This document shows, one piece after another, positions 1 to 9,245 of a DNA stretch of 64,000 nucleotides. The translations under genes and the position numbers were made by a program. Numbering within the stretch: position 1 is the stretch's first letter; the number at the start of each line of letters is the position of its first letter. The notes beneath the pieces were generated by a model. That model ran no database searches. It saw nothing but the letters and a program-made list of their open reading frames with translations, and was not told the origin of the DNA. Where the stretch lies: NCBI GenBank assembly GCA_904420065.1, contig CAJFTU010000006.1, positions 1 to 64,000 of the forward strand, read 5' to 3'. The stretch comes from an uncultured Emergencia sp. GTDB lineage: Bacteria > Bacillota > Clostridia > Peptostreptococcales > Anaerovoracaceae.

Positions 1-24
1 ACCACATAACACAAATTATGTGGT
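1..24 (-). terminator. Hairpin after the tyrosine recombinase gene
   Basis: ACCACATAA and TTATGTGGT form a perfect 9 bp stem with a 6 nt loop just beyond the recombinase stop. Any T-run for the minus strand would lie outside the window. Confidence 0.5.
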
Positions 25-30
25 TTATAT

Positions 31-870
31 TTACAGGAACAGATCCAAACGCTCCATATGCCGCCGATGCTCCTGTCCTGAGGTCATGATGTATATTCTG
101 GTAGTAGCGATACTGCTGTGACCGAGAACATCCGCCAGTCTGGCCATATCTTTGTCCGCTTCATAATAAGTTCTGGCGAACAGATGGCGAAGGTTGTGCG
201 GGAATACCTTTGCTTCATCTACTCCGGCTTCCAGACACAGAGCCTTCATCATTTTCCAGATATTGCTTCTGTCCAGAGGATTTCCTTTTCGTGTAACAAA
301 TACCGGTCCGGAAACGATTTTCTCATGCGTCAGATACATGAGCAGAGCCTTTCTGAGTCTGTCCGGTATAAAAATCACTCTCGTCTTCCCTTTCAGTTGT
401 ACTACCGCTTCTCCCCGTCTGACAGCCTCTGCTGTAATGTATTCCAGCTCGGAAACGCGGATTCCCGTTCCGCAGATGGTCTGCAGCAACAGCGAAAGTT
501 TTTCCCGGTTTTGTTTTTTAGCCGTTCTGATCAGCTCCAGATATTCCGTCTTGGTAAGCTCCTTTTCCCTGGAACAGTATACCCGGTGCTGAATCTTCAA
601 AAGCCGCACCCGATATTCTTCCTTCCCTATAAAGGAAAAAAAGCCGTTGAGCGCAGCCAGCTTTGTGTTGACAGCAGAAGGACGATACTTTTCCTGCAAT
701 TCCAGCTTGTAGAGAATAACGTTCTCTTTTGTGCACGGTCTGTCTCCTAAAAAAAGGGCAAATTTTTGAATATCTCGCAGATACTGCTTTCTGGTCGACG
801 GACTTTTTTCTTCCTGCTCCAGACAGCGGATATAATCTTCTGCTCTTTGTTCCATCTCTTTTCTCTTCAT
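31..870 (-). CDS. Tyrosine recombinase (XerC/D-like)
   Basis: A 279-residue site-specific recombinase. Residues 1-90 look like a core-binding (SAM-like) domain and the rest like the catalytic domain. The family residues are visible: Arg in GTGIRVSEL, the HNLRH box, GHSS near residue 247 and the tyrosine nucleophile in TTRIYIM. The start has a strong upstream GAGGAGG. It is a lone gene ending at a hairpin and lies outside the prophage ends, so it is not the prophage integrase. It could be a housekeeping dimer-resolution enzyme or the edge of another element; the window does not decide this. Strand transfer at a specific DNA site is the family role. Confidence 0.85.
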   Translation of the reverse strand: MKRKEMEQRAEDYIRCLEQEEKSPSTRKQYLRDIQKFALFLGDRPCTKENVILYKLELQEKYRPSAVNTKLAALNGFFSFIGKEEYRVRLLKIQHRVYCSREKELTKTEYLELIRTAKKQNREKLSLLLQTICGTGIRVSELEYITAEAVRRGEAVVQLKGKTRVIFIPDRLRKALLMYLTHEKIVSGPVFVTRKGNPLDRSNIWKMMKALCLEAGVDEAKVFPHNLRHLFARTYYEADKDMARLADVLGHSSIATTRIYIMTSGQEHRRHMERLDLFL

Positions 871-991
871 TTTTTAACCTCCTCAGGGATGAATTCCTCC
901 GTCCGCATATATTCTATCCGATATCTGTTTCCATATAATCACCTAATCTGCCCGAATAGACAAAACACATCAAAAATACAAATTTTCCCAT

Positions 992-1016
992 AAAAAAACC
1001 GGCTTTGCAGCCGGTT
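992..1016 (-). terminator. Rho-independent terminator of brnQ
   Basis: AACCGGCT and AGCCGGTT form an 8 bp stem with a TTGC loop. On the minus strand it is followed by a run of seven T. It sits 11 bp after the brnQ stop. Confidence 0.9.
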
Positions 1017-1026
1017 TACAGAAATA

Positions 1027-2349
1027 TCAATTTTTAATCCGGTTTCGTCCGATTCCTTTCAACATCAAACCCGCAACGGCTCCGACCGCAGCCGGTATAA
1101 TCCAGCCCAATCCCAGTTCATAAAATGGTATTGCGTTCAAAACACCTTCCAGATCGCCCAGAGATATACCGGCATTTTTCAGTCCGTCAAAAATACCAAT
1201 AACAAAGGCAAAAATCATCGCTATACTGTATGGAAACGGACTATTGCCGATAAACTTCTTCACAAAAGAAAGAAGCACCAGCGTAATGACCGGCGGATAA
1301 ACCATGACCAATGCCGGAAGTGTAAATTGGATCATGGCCGTAAGACCTACGTTAGAGACTGCAAAACTGAACAGACACACCGCAGTCAAAATCTTACGGT
1401 AGGACCACTTTGGAAACAGTTCATGGAAATAATCGGCAAAGGAAGATGCCAGACCGATAGACGTTGTCAGACAGGCCATCAGTACAGCCAATCCCAAAAC
1501 AAGATTGCCTCCCCAGCCCAGCTGACCTTCAACAACTGCTGTCAGAATCTGTCCTCCGTTTTTAAAAGACATTCCCGAAGAAGTCTGTGATCCCACGTAA
1601 CCTAAAGCCAGATACACCAAAGCCAGTGCTACGCCTGCCAGTCCTCCGGAAATCAAAGTATAACGGGCGATTCTTTCCGGTTTTGTCACACCCATCGTTT
1701 TAATCGAATTGATAACAACGATGGCAAAGGCCAGCGCAGCAAATCCATCCAGGGCCAGATAGCCTTCAATCAAACCTTTAAAGAAAGGAATCTCTGCATA
1801 CTCTCCTTTGGGCGTTCCTACTTCGCCAAAAGGATGAATGACGCATACGATAAAAATTACCGCGATGGAAATCAACAAAATGGGTGTCAAAAATCGACCC
1901 ACAATATCCACCAGTTTATTGGGATTCAGACACAGCACATACGTCAACCCAAAAAAGGCGGCAGTAAAAACCAGGGATGCAAGCAGACTGCCGCCGTTTT
2001 GCGCAAACGGCAGTACAGACATCTCATAAGCTACAGTTCCCGTTCTCGGCATAGCAAAAAGAGGTCCGATAAGCAGATAAATCAGGGCGCCCATAAATAC
2101 TGCGAATCTCGGTCCGACCAGCTTTCCCAGATCGTCCAGCTTTGTCCCCACAAGAACGATAGCCGCTACGCCCAGTACGGAAAGTCCTGCATCTGAGACG
2201 ACAAATCCCAGGGTTCCCTGAAAAAACTTATCTCCACTGAGATAACCCAACATAGGCGGAAAAATCATATTTCCCGCGCCGAAAAACATGGCAAACAGCA
2301 TCAGCGATACGGATACGATCTTTCCCGCGCTCAGTTTTTCACGATTCAA
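1027..2349 (-). CDS. brnQ: Branched-chain amino acid carrier (BrnQ/LivII family)
   Basis: A 440-residue polytopic membrane protein of the family that imports Leu, Ile and Val with a cation. The N-terminal signature FFGAGNMIFPP is present and about twelve hydrophobic segments follow; the length is normal. The start codon is TTG, preceded at good spacing by AAGGAG, so TTG appears genuine. It is a single-gene unit with its own terminator and a separate terminator upstream from the rpsA gene. No leader with attenuator features was recognised before it. Confidence 0.93.
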   Translation of the reverse strand: MNREKLSAGKIVSVSLMLFAMFFGAGNMIFPPMLGYLSGDKFFQGTLGFVVSDAGLSVLGVAAIVLVGTKLDDLGKLVGPRFAVFMGALIYLLIGPLFAMPRTGTVAYEMSVLPFAQNGGSLLASLVFTAAFFGLTYVLCLNPNKLVDIVGRFLTPILLISIAVIFIVCVIHPFGEVGTPKGEYAEIPFFKGLIEGYLALDGFAALAFAIVVINSIKTMGVTKPERIARYTLISGGLAGVALALVYLALGYVGSQTSSGMSFKNGGQILTAVVEGQLGWGGNLVLGLAVLMACLTTSIGLASSFADYFHELFPKWSYRKILTAVCLFSFAVSNVGLTAMIQFTLPALVMVYPPVITLVLLSFVKKFIGNSPFPYSIAMIFAFVIGIFDGLKNAGISLGDLEGVLNAIPFYELGLGWIIPAAVGAVAGLMLKGIGRNRIKN

Positions 2350-2429
2350 TGTTCTCTCTCCTTACGTTAAAATCCTGTTCTGCAGTACGGCGGCGCAGAA
2401 TGCCGCAGCAGAATTTTAGACACGATAAA

Positions 2430-2460
2430 ATACGCAGAATGTAAAAGGCATTCTGCGTAT
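2430..2460 (-). terminator. Terminator after ispH-rpsA
   Basis: ATACGCAGAATG and CATTCTGCGTAT make a perfect 12 bp stem with a 7 nt loop. On the minus strand TTTTA follows. Confidence 0.85.
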
Positions 2461-2473
2461 CCGTTTCGAAAAA

Positions 2474-4462
2474 TTATTCTGCCGAATCTTCTGCGTCGGC
2501 AACCGGTTCGGAAACTGCTTCCGCATCTTCCTCCGGAATAGCCTGGTCGTCAGCATCCAGAGTCTCCTTGATGCTCAGGCTGATTCTCTTTCTCTCTTTA
2601 TCGATTTCCAGAATTTTGGCTTTGACTTCCTGACCGATGGACAACTCGTCAGCGATATTGTTGACTCTCTTGTGGGCAACCTCGGAAATATGTACAAGTC
2701 CGTCAAGACCAGGTTCCAGTTCTACGAAAGCACCGTATTCTTTGATCTGTACGACTTTTCCGTTTACAACCTGTCCAACCTGATAGTTCTCTTCGATCAC
2801 GGACCATGGTTCCGGAATCGTCTGCTTCAGTCCAAGAGAAATCTTTCCTTTTTCTTCGTTCATGGAAAGGATCTTAACCTTAACCTTGTCACCGATCTGC
2901 AGAACTTCCTGCGGATGTTTCAGCTTGCCCCAGGATATCTCAGAAATGTGAAGCAATCCGTCGATTCCGCCCAGGTCGACAAAAGCGCCGTAGTCGGTAA
3001 AGCGCATAACTGTACCTTCCACGATATCGTCCACGTGCAAACTTTCCCATATAGCGGCAATCTTCTTCTGCTTTTCTTCGTTGAGCACAATCTTGTGGGA
3101 GAATACAGCTCTGCCCCTTCTCTGATCAACTCTCGTGACCTTTACATCGAGAACCTGTCCGATAAATTCATCTGCGTTTTCGACAAACTTATCCGACAGC
3201 TGAGAAAGCGGAATAAAACCGGTAACTTCTTTGTAAGCCGCGATCACGCCGCCGTTAACCTGTCTTATTACCTTCACAGTGATAATAGATTTATTTTCAA
3301 GAGCTTCGCTAATTTCATTCCATTGCTCGTTAATTTCCAGCTTTTTCTTTGAAAGTAAGATTCCACCGTCGCCGTCATCAGTCTTGATAACCTTCGCCTG
3401 AATCTCATCGCCTTCTTTAAATAAATCAGTTAACTTCTGTCCTTCCTCTAAAGTTACTTCTTCCACAGGAAGAATACCGTCCTTTTTGCAACCCATGTTT
3501 ACGATGACTTCTTTATCCGTTACCTGGTGTACTTTACCATCAACGATTTCGCCAGTGCGAGGTAGTCTCAAAGACGCGTCGATCTCCTCCATGAAATCTT
3601 CCATAGAATTTTTTTCGTTAGTGATCATTTCACTCATGTTAGCAATAACCTCCTTAATCACGCATTCGGGCGTTGATGCACCCGCTGCAACTCCTATTCT
3701 ATTACATTTTTGTAATTGTTTCAATGGTAAATCTTCAATATTTTCGACAAAAAAGGTTTTTTTACAGTTTTTTTTGGCAATTTCAAATAGTTTTTGCGTG
3801 TTTGAGCTGTTTTTCCCTCCGATGATCACCATCGCATCGACGGTTCTTGACAATTTCTCACACGAATTTTGTCGATCCCGAGTGGCGCTGCAGATGGTGT
3901 CTCGCATTTCCATATCGATTCCCTTTCTTGTGAATACGGAGACGATTTCATCGAACAGCTGCCTCTTAATGGTCGTCTGGCACACGAGAAATACAGAACT
4001 CTCTTCCACTTTTTCCGCTTCCTCTCGACTGCCTACGACGATGGTTTTTCCTCTGCACCAGCCTCTTATACCGATGACTTCCGGATGATCTCCGTTTCCG
4101 GCGATAACCACCGTTTTTCCCCTATCGCTTGCTTCTTCGGCCAGCTTGTGAATCCTGTCGACAAACGGGCAGGTTGCGTCGACGATATGGATGCCTTTCT
4201 CTTCTGCCCGCTGAAAAAAGTCCCTCGTCTCGCCGTGAGAGCGGACGATAACCGTATCGCCGGCTTCTGCTTCTTCTATGCTGTCGATGATGCTCACGCC
4301 TCTTCGCTCCAGATCATCTGTGACAAACCGGTTGTGAATCAGCGGGCCGCAGGTGTAAATGCGCCCTTCGCTTCGCTTTTCTATCTGATTATCTGTCATA
4401 TCGATGGCCTGCTTTACACCGAAGCAGAATCCCGCATGTTCAGCTCTGATTATTTCTGCCAT
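2474..4462 (-). CDS. ispH-rpsA: Fused HMBPP reductase and ribosomal protein S1
   Basis: A 662-residue fusion. Residues 1 to about 280 are IspH, the Fe-S enzyme that makes IPP and DMAPP in the last step of the MEP pathway; its cluster cysteines are in GFCFGV, DATCPF and DTICSATRD. Residues from about 300 to 630 carry four S1 OB-fold repeats, the third and fourth with the classic YGAFVDLGG and HISE pattern, followed by an acidic tail. This fusion is known in Clostridia. The start ATG follows AGAGGAG and overlaps the end of rarA by 23 bp, so translation is probably coupled. S1-like repeats suggest RNA or ribosome binding. Confidence 0.95.
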   Translation of the reverse strand: MAEIIRAEHAGFCFGVKQAIDMTDNQIEKRSEGRIYTCGPLIHNRFVTDDLERRGVSIIDSIEEAEAGDTVIVRSHGETRDFFQRAEEKGIHIVDATCPFVDRIHKLAEEASDRGKTVVIAGNGDHPEVIGIRGWCRGKTIVVGSREEAEKVEESSVFLVCQTTIKRQLFDEIVSVFTRKGIDMEMRDTICSATRDRQNSCEKLSRTVDAMVIIGGKNSSNTQKLFEIAKKNCKKTFFVENIEDLPLKQLQKCNRIGVAAGASTPECVIKEVIANMSEMITNEKNSMEDFMEEIDASLRLPRTGEIVDGKVHQVTDKEVIVNMGCKKDGILPVEEVTLEEGQKLTDLFKEGDEIQAKVIKTDDGDGGILLSKKKLEINEQWNEISEALENKSIITVKVIRQVNGGVIAAYKEVTGFIPLSQLSDKFVENADEFIGQVLDVKVTRVDQRRGRAVFSHKIVLNEEKQKKIAAIWESLHVDDIVEGTVMRFTDYGAFVDLGGIDGLLHISEISWGKLKHPQEVLQIGDKVKVKILSMNEEKGKISLGLKQTIPEPWSVIEENYQVGQVVNGKVVQIKEYGAFVELEPGLDGLVHISEVAHKRVNNIADELSIGQEVKAKILEIDKERKRISLSIKETLDADDQAIPEEDAEAVSEPVADAEDSAE

Positions 4463-5732
4463 ATTTCTCCTCTAAACTCTCCAAAAATTTTTTAAATGAC
4501 GCTTCTGATCCGTTGTTGGTCGGCCGGTAATATTTTACGCCGCTGCGGTAGAGATTGTCGGGCAGGTACTGCTGTCTGACATAGCCGCCGTAGGCATGGG
4601 GATATTTATATCCCCGGCCCAGTCCCAGGTCATCCGCACCCCTGTAGTGGGCGTCTTTCAGGTGATCGGGCACGTCGTCGATTTCTTTTGTGCGTATATC
4701 CTCAAGTGCTTCCTGATAGGCCAGAAAAGAAGCGTTGGATTTAGGCGCGCTGGCCAAAAGTACCACGGCCTGACTCAGATTGACAGCCGCTTCCGGATAG
4801 CCTACCATCAGCGCGGCCTGCACGCAGGCGTTGACGATGGAAACAGCGGAAGGATAGGCCATTCCAATATCTTCGCTGGCCATAACCAGAAGCCTCCTTC
4901 CAATCATCTGAATGTCCGCTCCCCCGTCGATCAGACGGGCCAGGTAGTGAACAGCCGCATCGGGATCGCTGCCTCTGACCGACTTCTGCAGCGCGGACAA
5001 CAGGTTGTACCGATCGTCCCCTTTATTGTAAAAGCCTATTTTTCTCTGCATGGCCTCGGCTACTTTTTCCCGGGTGATGCTCTGTGGGAGATCCAGATTT
5101 TCTACGATAAATCCGAGGGTGTCCAGCGCGACGCGGCCGTCCCCGCCGGAAAGTTCCGCGAGCAATTCGAGGGCGTCTTCGCTGTATCCGATGTTTAAGT
5201 TTCCAAAGCCCTTTTCCCGATCGTTCAGCGCTCTGTGCAAAAGCGCGCCGATATTCTCTCTGCTGAGACGCTTGAACTCATAGATGTTTCTAACCCGGCT
5301 TAAAACGGCATTATTAACCGCAAAATACGGATTTTCTGTCGTGCTCCCGATAAAGCGGATCACGCCTTCTTCGAGCGCTTTGAGCAGGGAGTCCTGCTGC
5401 AGTTTGTTCCAACGGTGAAATTCATCGATATATACGTATGTCGTCTTCTTCTCCAATCCAAAGAAACGCAGTCTGGCATTGTCTATAAGCTCTTTCAGTT
5501 CCTTTGTTCCTGAAGTTGAAGCGTTGATTTCGGTAAACCGGCTGTCCATTTCCGATGCGATGATCCGCGCCAGGGTAGTCTTTCCCGTCCCTGAAGGTCC
5601 GAAAAAGATGGCCGACTCGAAAGTACCGTTTTTTATCGCATTGTAAAGCAGCGAACCCTTGTATAAAAAGTGCTCTTGTCCCACAAAATCGTCCAAATTG
5701 TCCGGTCTCATCCTTGTAGATAATGGTATCAT
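4440..5732 (-). CDS. rarA: Replication-associated recombination ATPase RarA (MgsA)
   Basis: A 430-residue AAA+ ATPase of the RarA/WRNIP1 family, which acts at stalled replication forks. The Walker A motif GPSGTGKTT lies near residue 47, Walker B appears as YIDEFHRW, and STTENPYF resembles a sensor segment. The C terminus contains the conserved YKYPHAYGG motif. The length is normal for the family. It overlaps the downstream ispH-rpsA start by 23 bp and follows the SPOR gene by about 30 bp, so the three genes probably share a transcript. Confidence 0.95.
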   Translation of the reverse strand: MIPLSTRMRPDNLDDFVGQEHFLYKGSLLYNAIKNGTFESAIFFGPSGTGKTTLARIIASEMDSRFTEINASTSGTKELKELIDNARLRFFGLEKKTTYVYIDEFHRWNKLQQDSLLKALEEGVIRFIGSTTENPYFAVNNAVLSRVRNIYEFKRLSRENIGALLHRALNDREKGFGNLNIGYSEDALELLAELSGGDGRVALDTLGFIVENLDLPQSITREKVAEAMQRKIGFYNKGDDRYNLLSALQKSVRGSDPDAAVHYLARLIDGGADIQMIGRRLLVMASEDIGMAYPSAVSIVNACVQAALMVGYPEAAVNLSQAVVLLASAPKSNASFLAYQEALEDIRTKEIDDVPDHLKDAHYRGADDLGLGRGYKYPHAYGGYVRQQYLPDNLYRSGVKYYRPTNNGSEASFKKFLESLEEKYGRNNQS

Positions 5733-5762
5733 GCCGTTTCCCTCTTCTTGGTTTATCTATAA

Positions 5763-6281
5763 TTATATTACGGTGATAAAAACATCGGAAACCACGTCTG
5801 TCTCTGTTTCTTTCAGCTTTTCTACAGCCTGATCTTTCGTATCCGACACGTCGCTGATCACTTTGTACTTGCCGTCGATTTCTCTGATCTGCGCTTCTAT
5901 GCCATCCTGCTTCAATCGGGAAACCAGTTTCTCCGCTCTGTCCTTGTCCGCGAACAGGCCAAACTGGAGCGCATACCCGCTTTCGCCATTCTGCTCCGAT
6001 TCCGTTTCACTGCCGGTCTCCTCAGCATCGCCTTCCTGCCCCTCTTCGTCATCTTGCTGTGCCGAACTTCCGCTGTCGTCTTTATCCAGCAGAGACGTCA
6101 GTTTTGAAGGAAAATCCAGTTTCAGCACTTCCGTATCGTACCCCAGAAGCGGAGCGATGATGAATCTTGCTGTCAGATAGCCGCAAATCACCGCCGCTAT
6201 CATTATACCAGCAAACCCCAGAAATTTCATCCCGGAATTTCCTCTCTGCTTTCTGTATCTCCTGATTCTTCTCCTCTTCAC
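5763..6281 (-). CDS. Single-pass membrane protein with C-terminal SPOR domain
   Basis: 172 residues: a basic N terminus, one membrane segment at about residues 18-40, an acidic Ser/Glu-rich linker (about 70-105), and a C-terminal SPOR fold beginning YALQFGLFADKDRAEKL. SPOR domains bind denuded peptidoglycan glycan strands, so an envelope or division-site role is likely. The start is GTG, nine bases after AAGGAGG, and is better supported than the longer out-of-frame ORF on the same strand. It heads a probable operon with rarA and ispH-rpsA. Confidence 0.8.
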   Translation of the reverse strand: MKRRRIRRYRKQRGNSGMKFLGFAGIMIAAVICGYLTARFIIAPLLGYDTEVLKLDFPSKLTSLLDKDDSGSSAQQDDEEGQEGDAEETGSETESEQNGESGYALQFGLFADKDRAEKLVSRLKQDGIEAQIREIDGKYKVISDVSDTKDQAVEKLKETETDVVSDVFITVI

Positions 6282-6416
6282 GCCGTACCTCCTTGTATGC
6301 TCCCGCAGATATCTTCTTACTGACCATCATATGCGCCGGGAACGGAAGTCAGTACAGGAATTCTGCTGCTGCGAAAAACTTAAAATTTCTTACGAATCTG
6401 CACGCTTTTAATTTCA

Positions 6417-6453
6417 ACAAAAAGAGAGAGCCTTTCCGACATGACTCTCTCTT
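6417..6453 (-). terminator. Terminator of the tad operon
   Basis: AAGAGAGAG and CTCTCTCTT pair over 9 bp, followed by a T-run on the minus strand. It lies 25 bp after the last tad-locus gene. Confidence 0.8.
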
Positions 6454-6477
6454 CGCTATTTCCGCTTCTTTCAGTCC

Positions 6478-7002
6478 TTACCGAATTCCACACAGGTATA
6501 CTTCTCTGCGCAGATTTTCGAGACGATGGAGTCGGGACCTCAAGCCGTATCCGTCGCTTTGAACAATCTCAGCGGCGTTTTCGGCGTAGACGGCCCCTTC
6601 TACGCCGCACCTTTTTCCCATATAGCGCAGCAGCTGCGCCGTCTGCTCAGCCGTCGTTTTCTGCTGACGCGCAGGCTGAAAGACCAGCTTTACCTGGACA
6701 AAGGTTTTGTCGACATACACACAGCACGGTTCAATTTGATACAGTTCAGAAAAAATGTACCGTTCTTCCGCCTGACCTGCTCCCCGCAGAATAGCAGACG
6801 CGATGTGAAGTATGTCTCCCGTTCCCAGCTCGGTAAACGACGTCAGACAGCGAAATCCTTCTGTTTCGCAGCACCCAGTCAGTTTTCCCCGTTCCTGCAC
6901 AAAGGACATGGGAAAGAACAGACTGCAGATTCCCAAAGATAAGATTTCCAAAACATAATCGGTTGCCTCGCTCTTCTCGAACGAAACTTCCACACTCTTC
7001 AT
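6478..7002 (-). CDS. Tad-locus cytoplasmic protein, DUF6382-like
   Basis: 174 residues without membrane segments. The N-terminal pattern (a short beta strand, then a long acidic and cysteine-containing stretch with ELGTGDILHIASAIL) resembles the DUF6382 module that precedes FHA domains in clostridial pilus operons, but no FHA domain is present here. It starts one base after the end of the TadE-like gene upstream, so it is co-transcribed as the last gene of the tad operon. The family assignment is from memory of the pattern and is tentative. Confidence 0.55.
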   Translation of the reverse strand: MKSVEVSFEKSEATDYVLEILSLGICSLFFPMSFVQERGKLTGCCETEGFRCLTSFTELGTGDILHIASAILRGAGQAEERYIFSELYQIEPCCVYVDKTFVQVKLVFQPARQQKTTAEQTAQLLRYMGKRCGVEGAVYAENAAEIVQSDGYGLRSRLHRLENLRREVYLCGIR

Positions 7003-7752
7003 TTACCCACCTCCGCACTTTTCACAGGGAGTGTACCCCTTTTCCAGGGCATCTGCCTTTTCCATCTCAGTGTAATATTTATCCACGGTTCTGCAGTCCG
7101 CTGTATGATACGCCCTGCCGCTGTCCGTAAAGCAGAAGACGGGAGTACCGATCTGGGCTGACCTGGCTTCACATAATTTACACGGCATATACTTCTTTTT
7201 CGTCTTCTGCGACAGGTAGACCAGCCTGCAATTGGACTGAACATACGTGCACTGCTTCCTGTGATATCGCTTTCCCCATTCGGGGAAGATGTAAACGATC
7301 TGCCGTTCTTCTGTTCCCCTTCCCGGCGTTTCACGATGGAGTTTTCCGGTAAAGGCTCTCCCTGCCAGACTTCCGTCGAAGATCACACTGCTGTAAAAAT
7401 CAAAAGGATTTTCCTCTTTTATTACCGCCCGAAAATCCATACGAATCAGATCTTCGATTCCCTCTTCCCGATACAGATAGCGAAAGCCTCTGATCTGATA
7501 AAAGCGCAGTTTGGGATTTTCAGCCCGAATCCGGTAAGCTGCGTTCGCAGGCAGGGCCGCGGGGTTTTTCCGAAACGCCGATTTGAACATTTCCAGCCTG
7601 AGTTCGTCCGCTGAAGAAAAGACGATGTTTTCACAAACCGCCGCGGCGGGAATGATAGAGATCAGCATCAGCACGGCGGCGATAAACACCGGTACAACGA
7701 TCACCGCCTCTACGATATAGCTTCCACGCCTAGTAAATTTTCTCCGTCTCAT
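7003..7752 (-). CDS. TadE-like pseudopilin with two C-terminal cysteine modules
   Basis: 249 residues. The N terminus RRGSYIVEAVIVVPVFIAAV has the Gly/Glu and hydrophobic helix typical of TadE-type pseudopilins. The C-terminal 90 residues hold two copies of a small module, each with a His and Cys (KRYHRKQC, AYHTADC) followed about 30 residues later by PCKLC or PCEKC, a likely zinc knuckle. Such modules recur in clostridial TadE-like proteins and should be outside the membrane. The gene overlaps the DUF5702 gene upstream by 23 bp and belongs to the tad operon now cut by the prophage. Confidence 0.72.
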   Translation of the reverse strand: MRRRKFTRRGSYIVEAVIVVPVFIAAVLMLISIIPAAAVCENIVFSSADELRLEMFKSAFRKNPAALPANAAYRIRAENPKLRFYQIRGFRYLYREEGIEDLIRMDFRAVIKEENPFDFYSSVIFDGSLAGRAFTGKLHRETPGRGTEERQIVYIFPEWGKRYHRKQCTYVQSNCRLVYLSQKTKKKYMPCKLCEARSAQIGTPVFCFTDSGRAYHTADCRTVDKYYTEMEKADALEKGYTPCEKCGGG

Positions 7753-8935
7753 ATTCTTCTCCGTTCACCGTGATCGTAAACCTGAGCCCGCCGTTGTACT
7801 CCCTGAGGAGAAAAGTGCCGTAGTACATATACCGCATGTTGATCTGTATCAGATCCATGATCCTTAGTATTCGGATCCGTTCGTCAACGGCACAGATGAG
7901 CATTTTCAGATAATCCTGATAGTCCATTCCCTCCTCTATTCCGGTATATATGTATCCTTCAGCTTTGTTGGCGATGACCGAATCCAGATCCACAGCCCAG
8001 GTCGCCTCTGATTTCATCACAGCCACTTTGTGACCGTTTATCAGAAGTTTATAATCGTTATAGCTCTCTGCCAAGGCCCAGGCGGCAAGAAGGGCTTTCT
8101 GCGTCACGACCGCGGCAGGTCCCGGCGTAAGAAGCTGTGCGGCAGCCATAGCTTCACCGCTCTTTTTTGGATCCTTATTCAAATAAAGAAAATTCATTGC
8201 TTCTCTGACCGCTACAATCCTGCCGCGTACACCGGATGCATTGGCTCTGTCCGTTTGTTTTCCACAGATCAGATATTCGATCTCGTTTTTAAAATACGTC
8301 CTTCCCAGATCCCGATCGTCACACAAATCCTTAAAGTAGGAAAAAATATACTGACTGATAAAATACCCGTCGCTCCCTTTTTTAACCAAGTCAGCAACGC
8401 TCTTTCCGTCCTTCAGCCAATTCACAGCAGACGAGAGGGAAAAGGCTCTGTCGTTCCCCGCAGACGGCAACTGGTCAAAAATCTCCCGATCAGACGCCGC
8501 TTGTCCACCGTTCTGTACCGGAACGACTTCTTTGTCGGGTTTTATAAACTTTTCGGTAAAAGCAAGCTTTCCCGCCTCGACCAGTTGCTTCTTAAACAGA
8601 TCCACATCGACCAGCGAGTAGTCGAAAAGGCTGACGGAACAGCCGTCATATGTCACATATTTCTTTCCGCTGAAGGATTTTTTTGCGTAAAAGTCCACTT
8701 TTTCCGAAACGTCGCACGGATAACCGTAAAATCCGAAAATACAGTATCTCCGCTGCAGATTCTGATCGTACTCTGACAGCAGAGAATCCGCCCACAGCCC
8801 GCGCAGCGCATCCGTCGCGCCGCGCACAGCTGTTCGTTTAGCTCCTTCTATAAACGAAAAGATCAGAAAGACCAGCGTCAGAAAGAAGAGACACACGAAA
8901 ATCGTAACGGAACCGCGTTTATTCTTCATATTCAA
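7730..8935 (-). CDS. DUF5702-type tad-locus protein
   Basis: 401 residues. One N-terminal membrane helix after MKNKRGSVTIFVCLFF is followed by a long extracytoplasmic region starting LSEYDQNLQRRYCIFGFYG, the pattern I associate with DUF5702 proteins encoded beside TadE in Clostridia. TadG-like pilus assembly or anchoring roles are usually proposed for this position. It overlaps the upstream TadE start region by 17 bp and the downstream TadE-like gene by 23 bp, indicating tight operon structure. Confidence 0.7.
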   Translation of the reverse strand: MNMKNKRGSVTIFVCLFFLTLVFLIFSFIEGAKRTAVRGATDALRGLWADSLLSEYDQNLQRRYCIFGFYGYPCDVSEKVDFYAKKSFSGKKYVTYDGCSVSLFDYSLVDVDLFKKQLVEAGKLAFTEKFIKPDKEVVPVQNGGQAASDREIFDQLPSAGNDRAFSLSSAVNWLKDGKSVADLVKKGSDGYFISQYIFSYFKDLCDDRDLGRTYFKNEIEYLICGKQTDRANASGVRGRIVAVREAMNFLYLNKDPKKSGEAMAAAQLLTPGPAAVVTQKALLAAWALAESYNDYKLLINGHKVAVMKSEATWAVDLDSVIANKAEGYIYTGIEEGMDYQDYLKMLICAVDERIRILRIMDLIQINMRYMYYGTFLLREYNGGLRFTITVNGEEYETEKIY

Positions 8936-9245
8936 ATCCTATCAATTCTCCCGCCCTTATGATATCTGCTCCACTTACGACATAAATCCTGCCCTCCGTC
9001 TCCTTTTTCAGTATCAGATCTACCGCGCCGCCTACCTTCGAAGAGGTTTCTGTTTTTTTCTTTATTATGTCGAAGGTCTTCTCAGAAGCGATAGATTCTT
9101 CTGCCATCTGCCCGTGCAGTTCCACTTGAGCGCTGAGACAGGAAAAGAAATAGATGAGCAGCAAAATCAGGCTCAAAACGGTCAGAATCAAAACAGGAAG
9201 CACCATTGCCGCTTCTACGATTTCATCGCCGCGCCTGTTTTTCAT
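8919..9245 (-). CDS. tadE: TadE-like minor pseudopilin
   Basis: 108 residues. KNRRGDEIVEAAMVLPVLIL is a typical TadE start: a short basic leader, Gly, a Glu five residues on and a hydrophobic helix. The remainder is short and soluble. Its ATG overlaps the stop of the pilin gene (TGATG), which fixes the original gene order pilin-tadE. In the lysogen it is the first intact tad gene left of attL and is separated from the operon promoter by the prophage. Confidence 0.8.
   Translation of the reverse strand: MKNRRGDEIVEAAMVLPVLILTVLSLILLLIYFFSCLSAQVELHGQMAEESIASEKTFDIIKKKTETSSKVGGAVDLILKKETEGRIYVVSGADIIRAGELIGFEYEE

Noticed and set aside
31-870. Tyrosine recombinase as integrase of the prophage
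   Set aside because: It lies 8.5 kb outside attL; the prophage has its own integrase 23 bp from attR.
6082-6330. 82-codon ORF overlapping the SPOR gene
   Set aside because: Other-frame shadow; the GTG start with AAGGAGG and the SPOR domain support the 5763-6281 frame.
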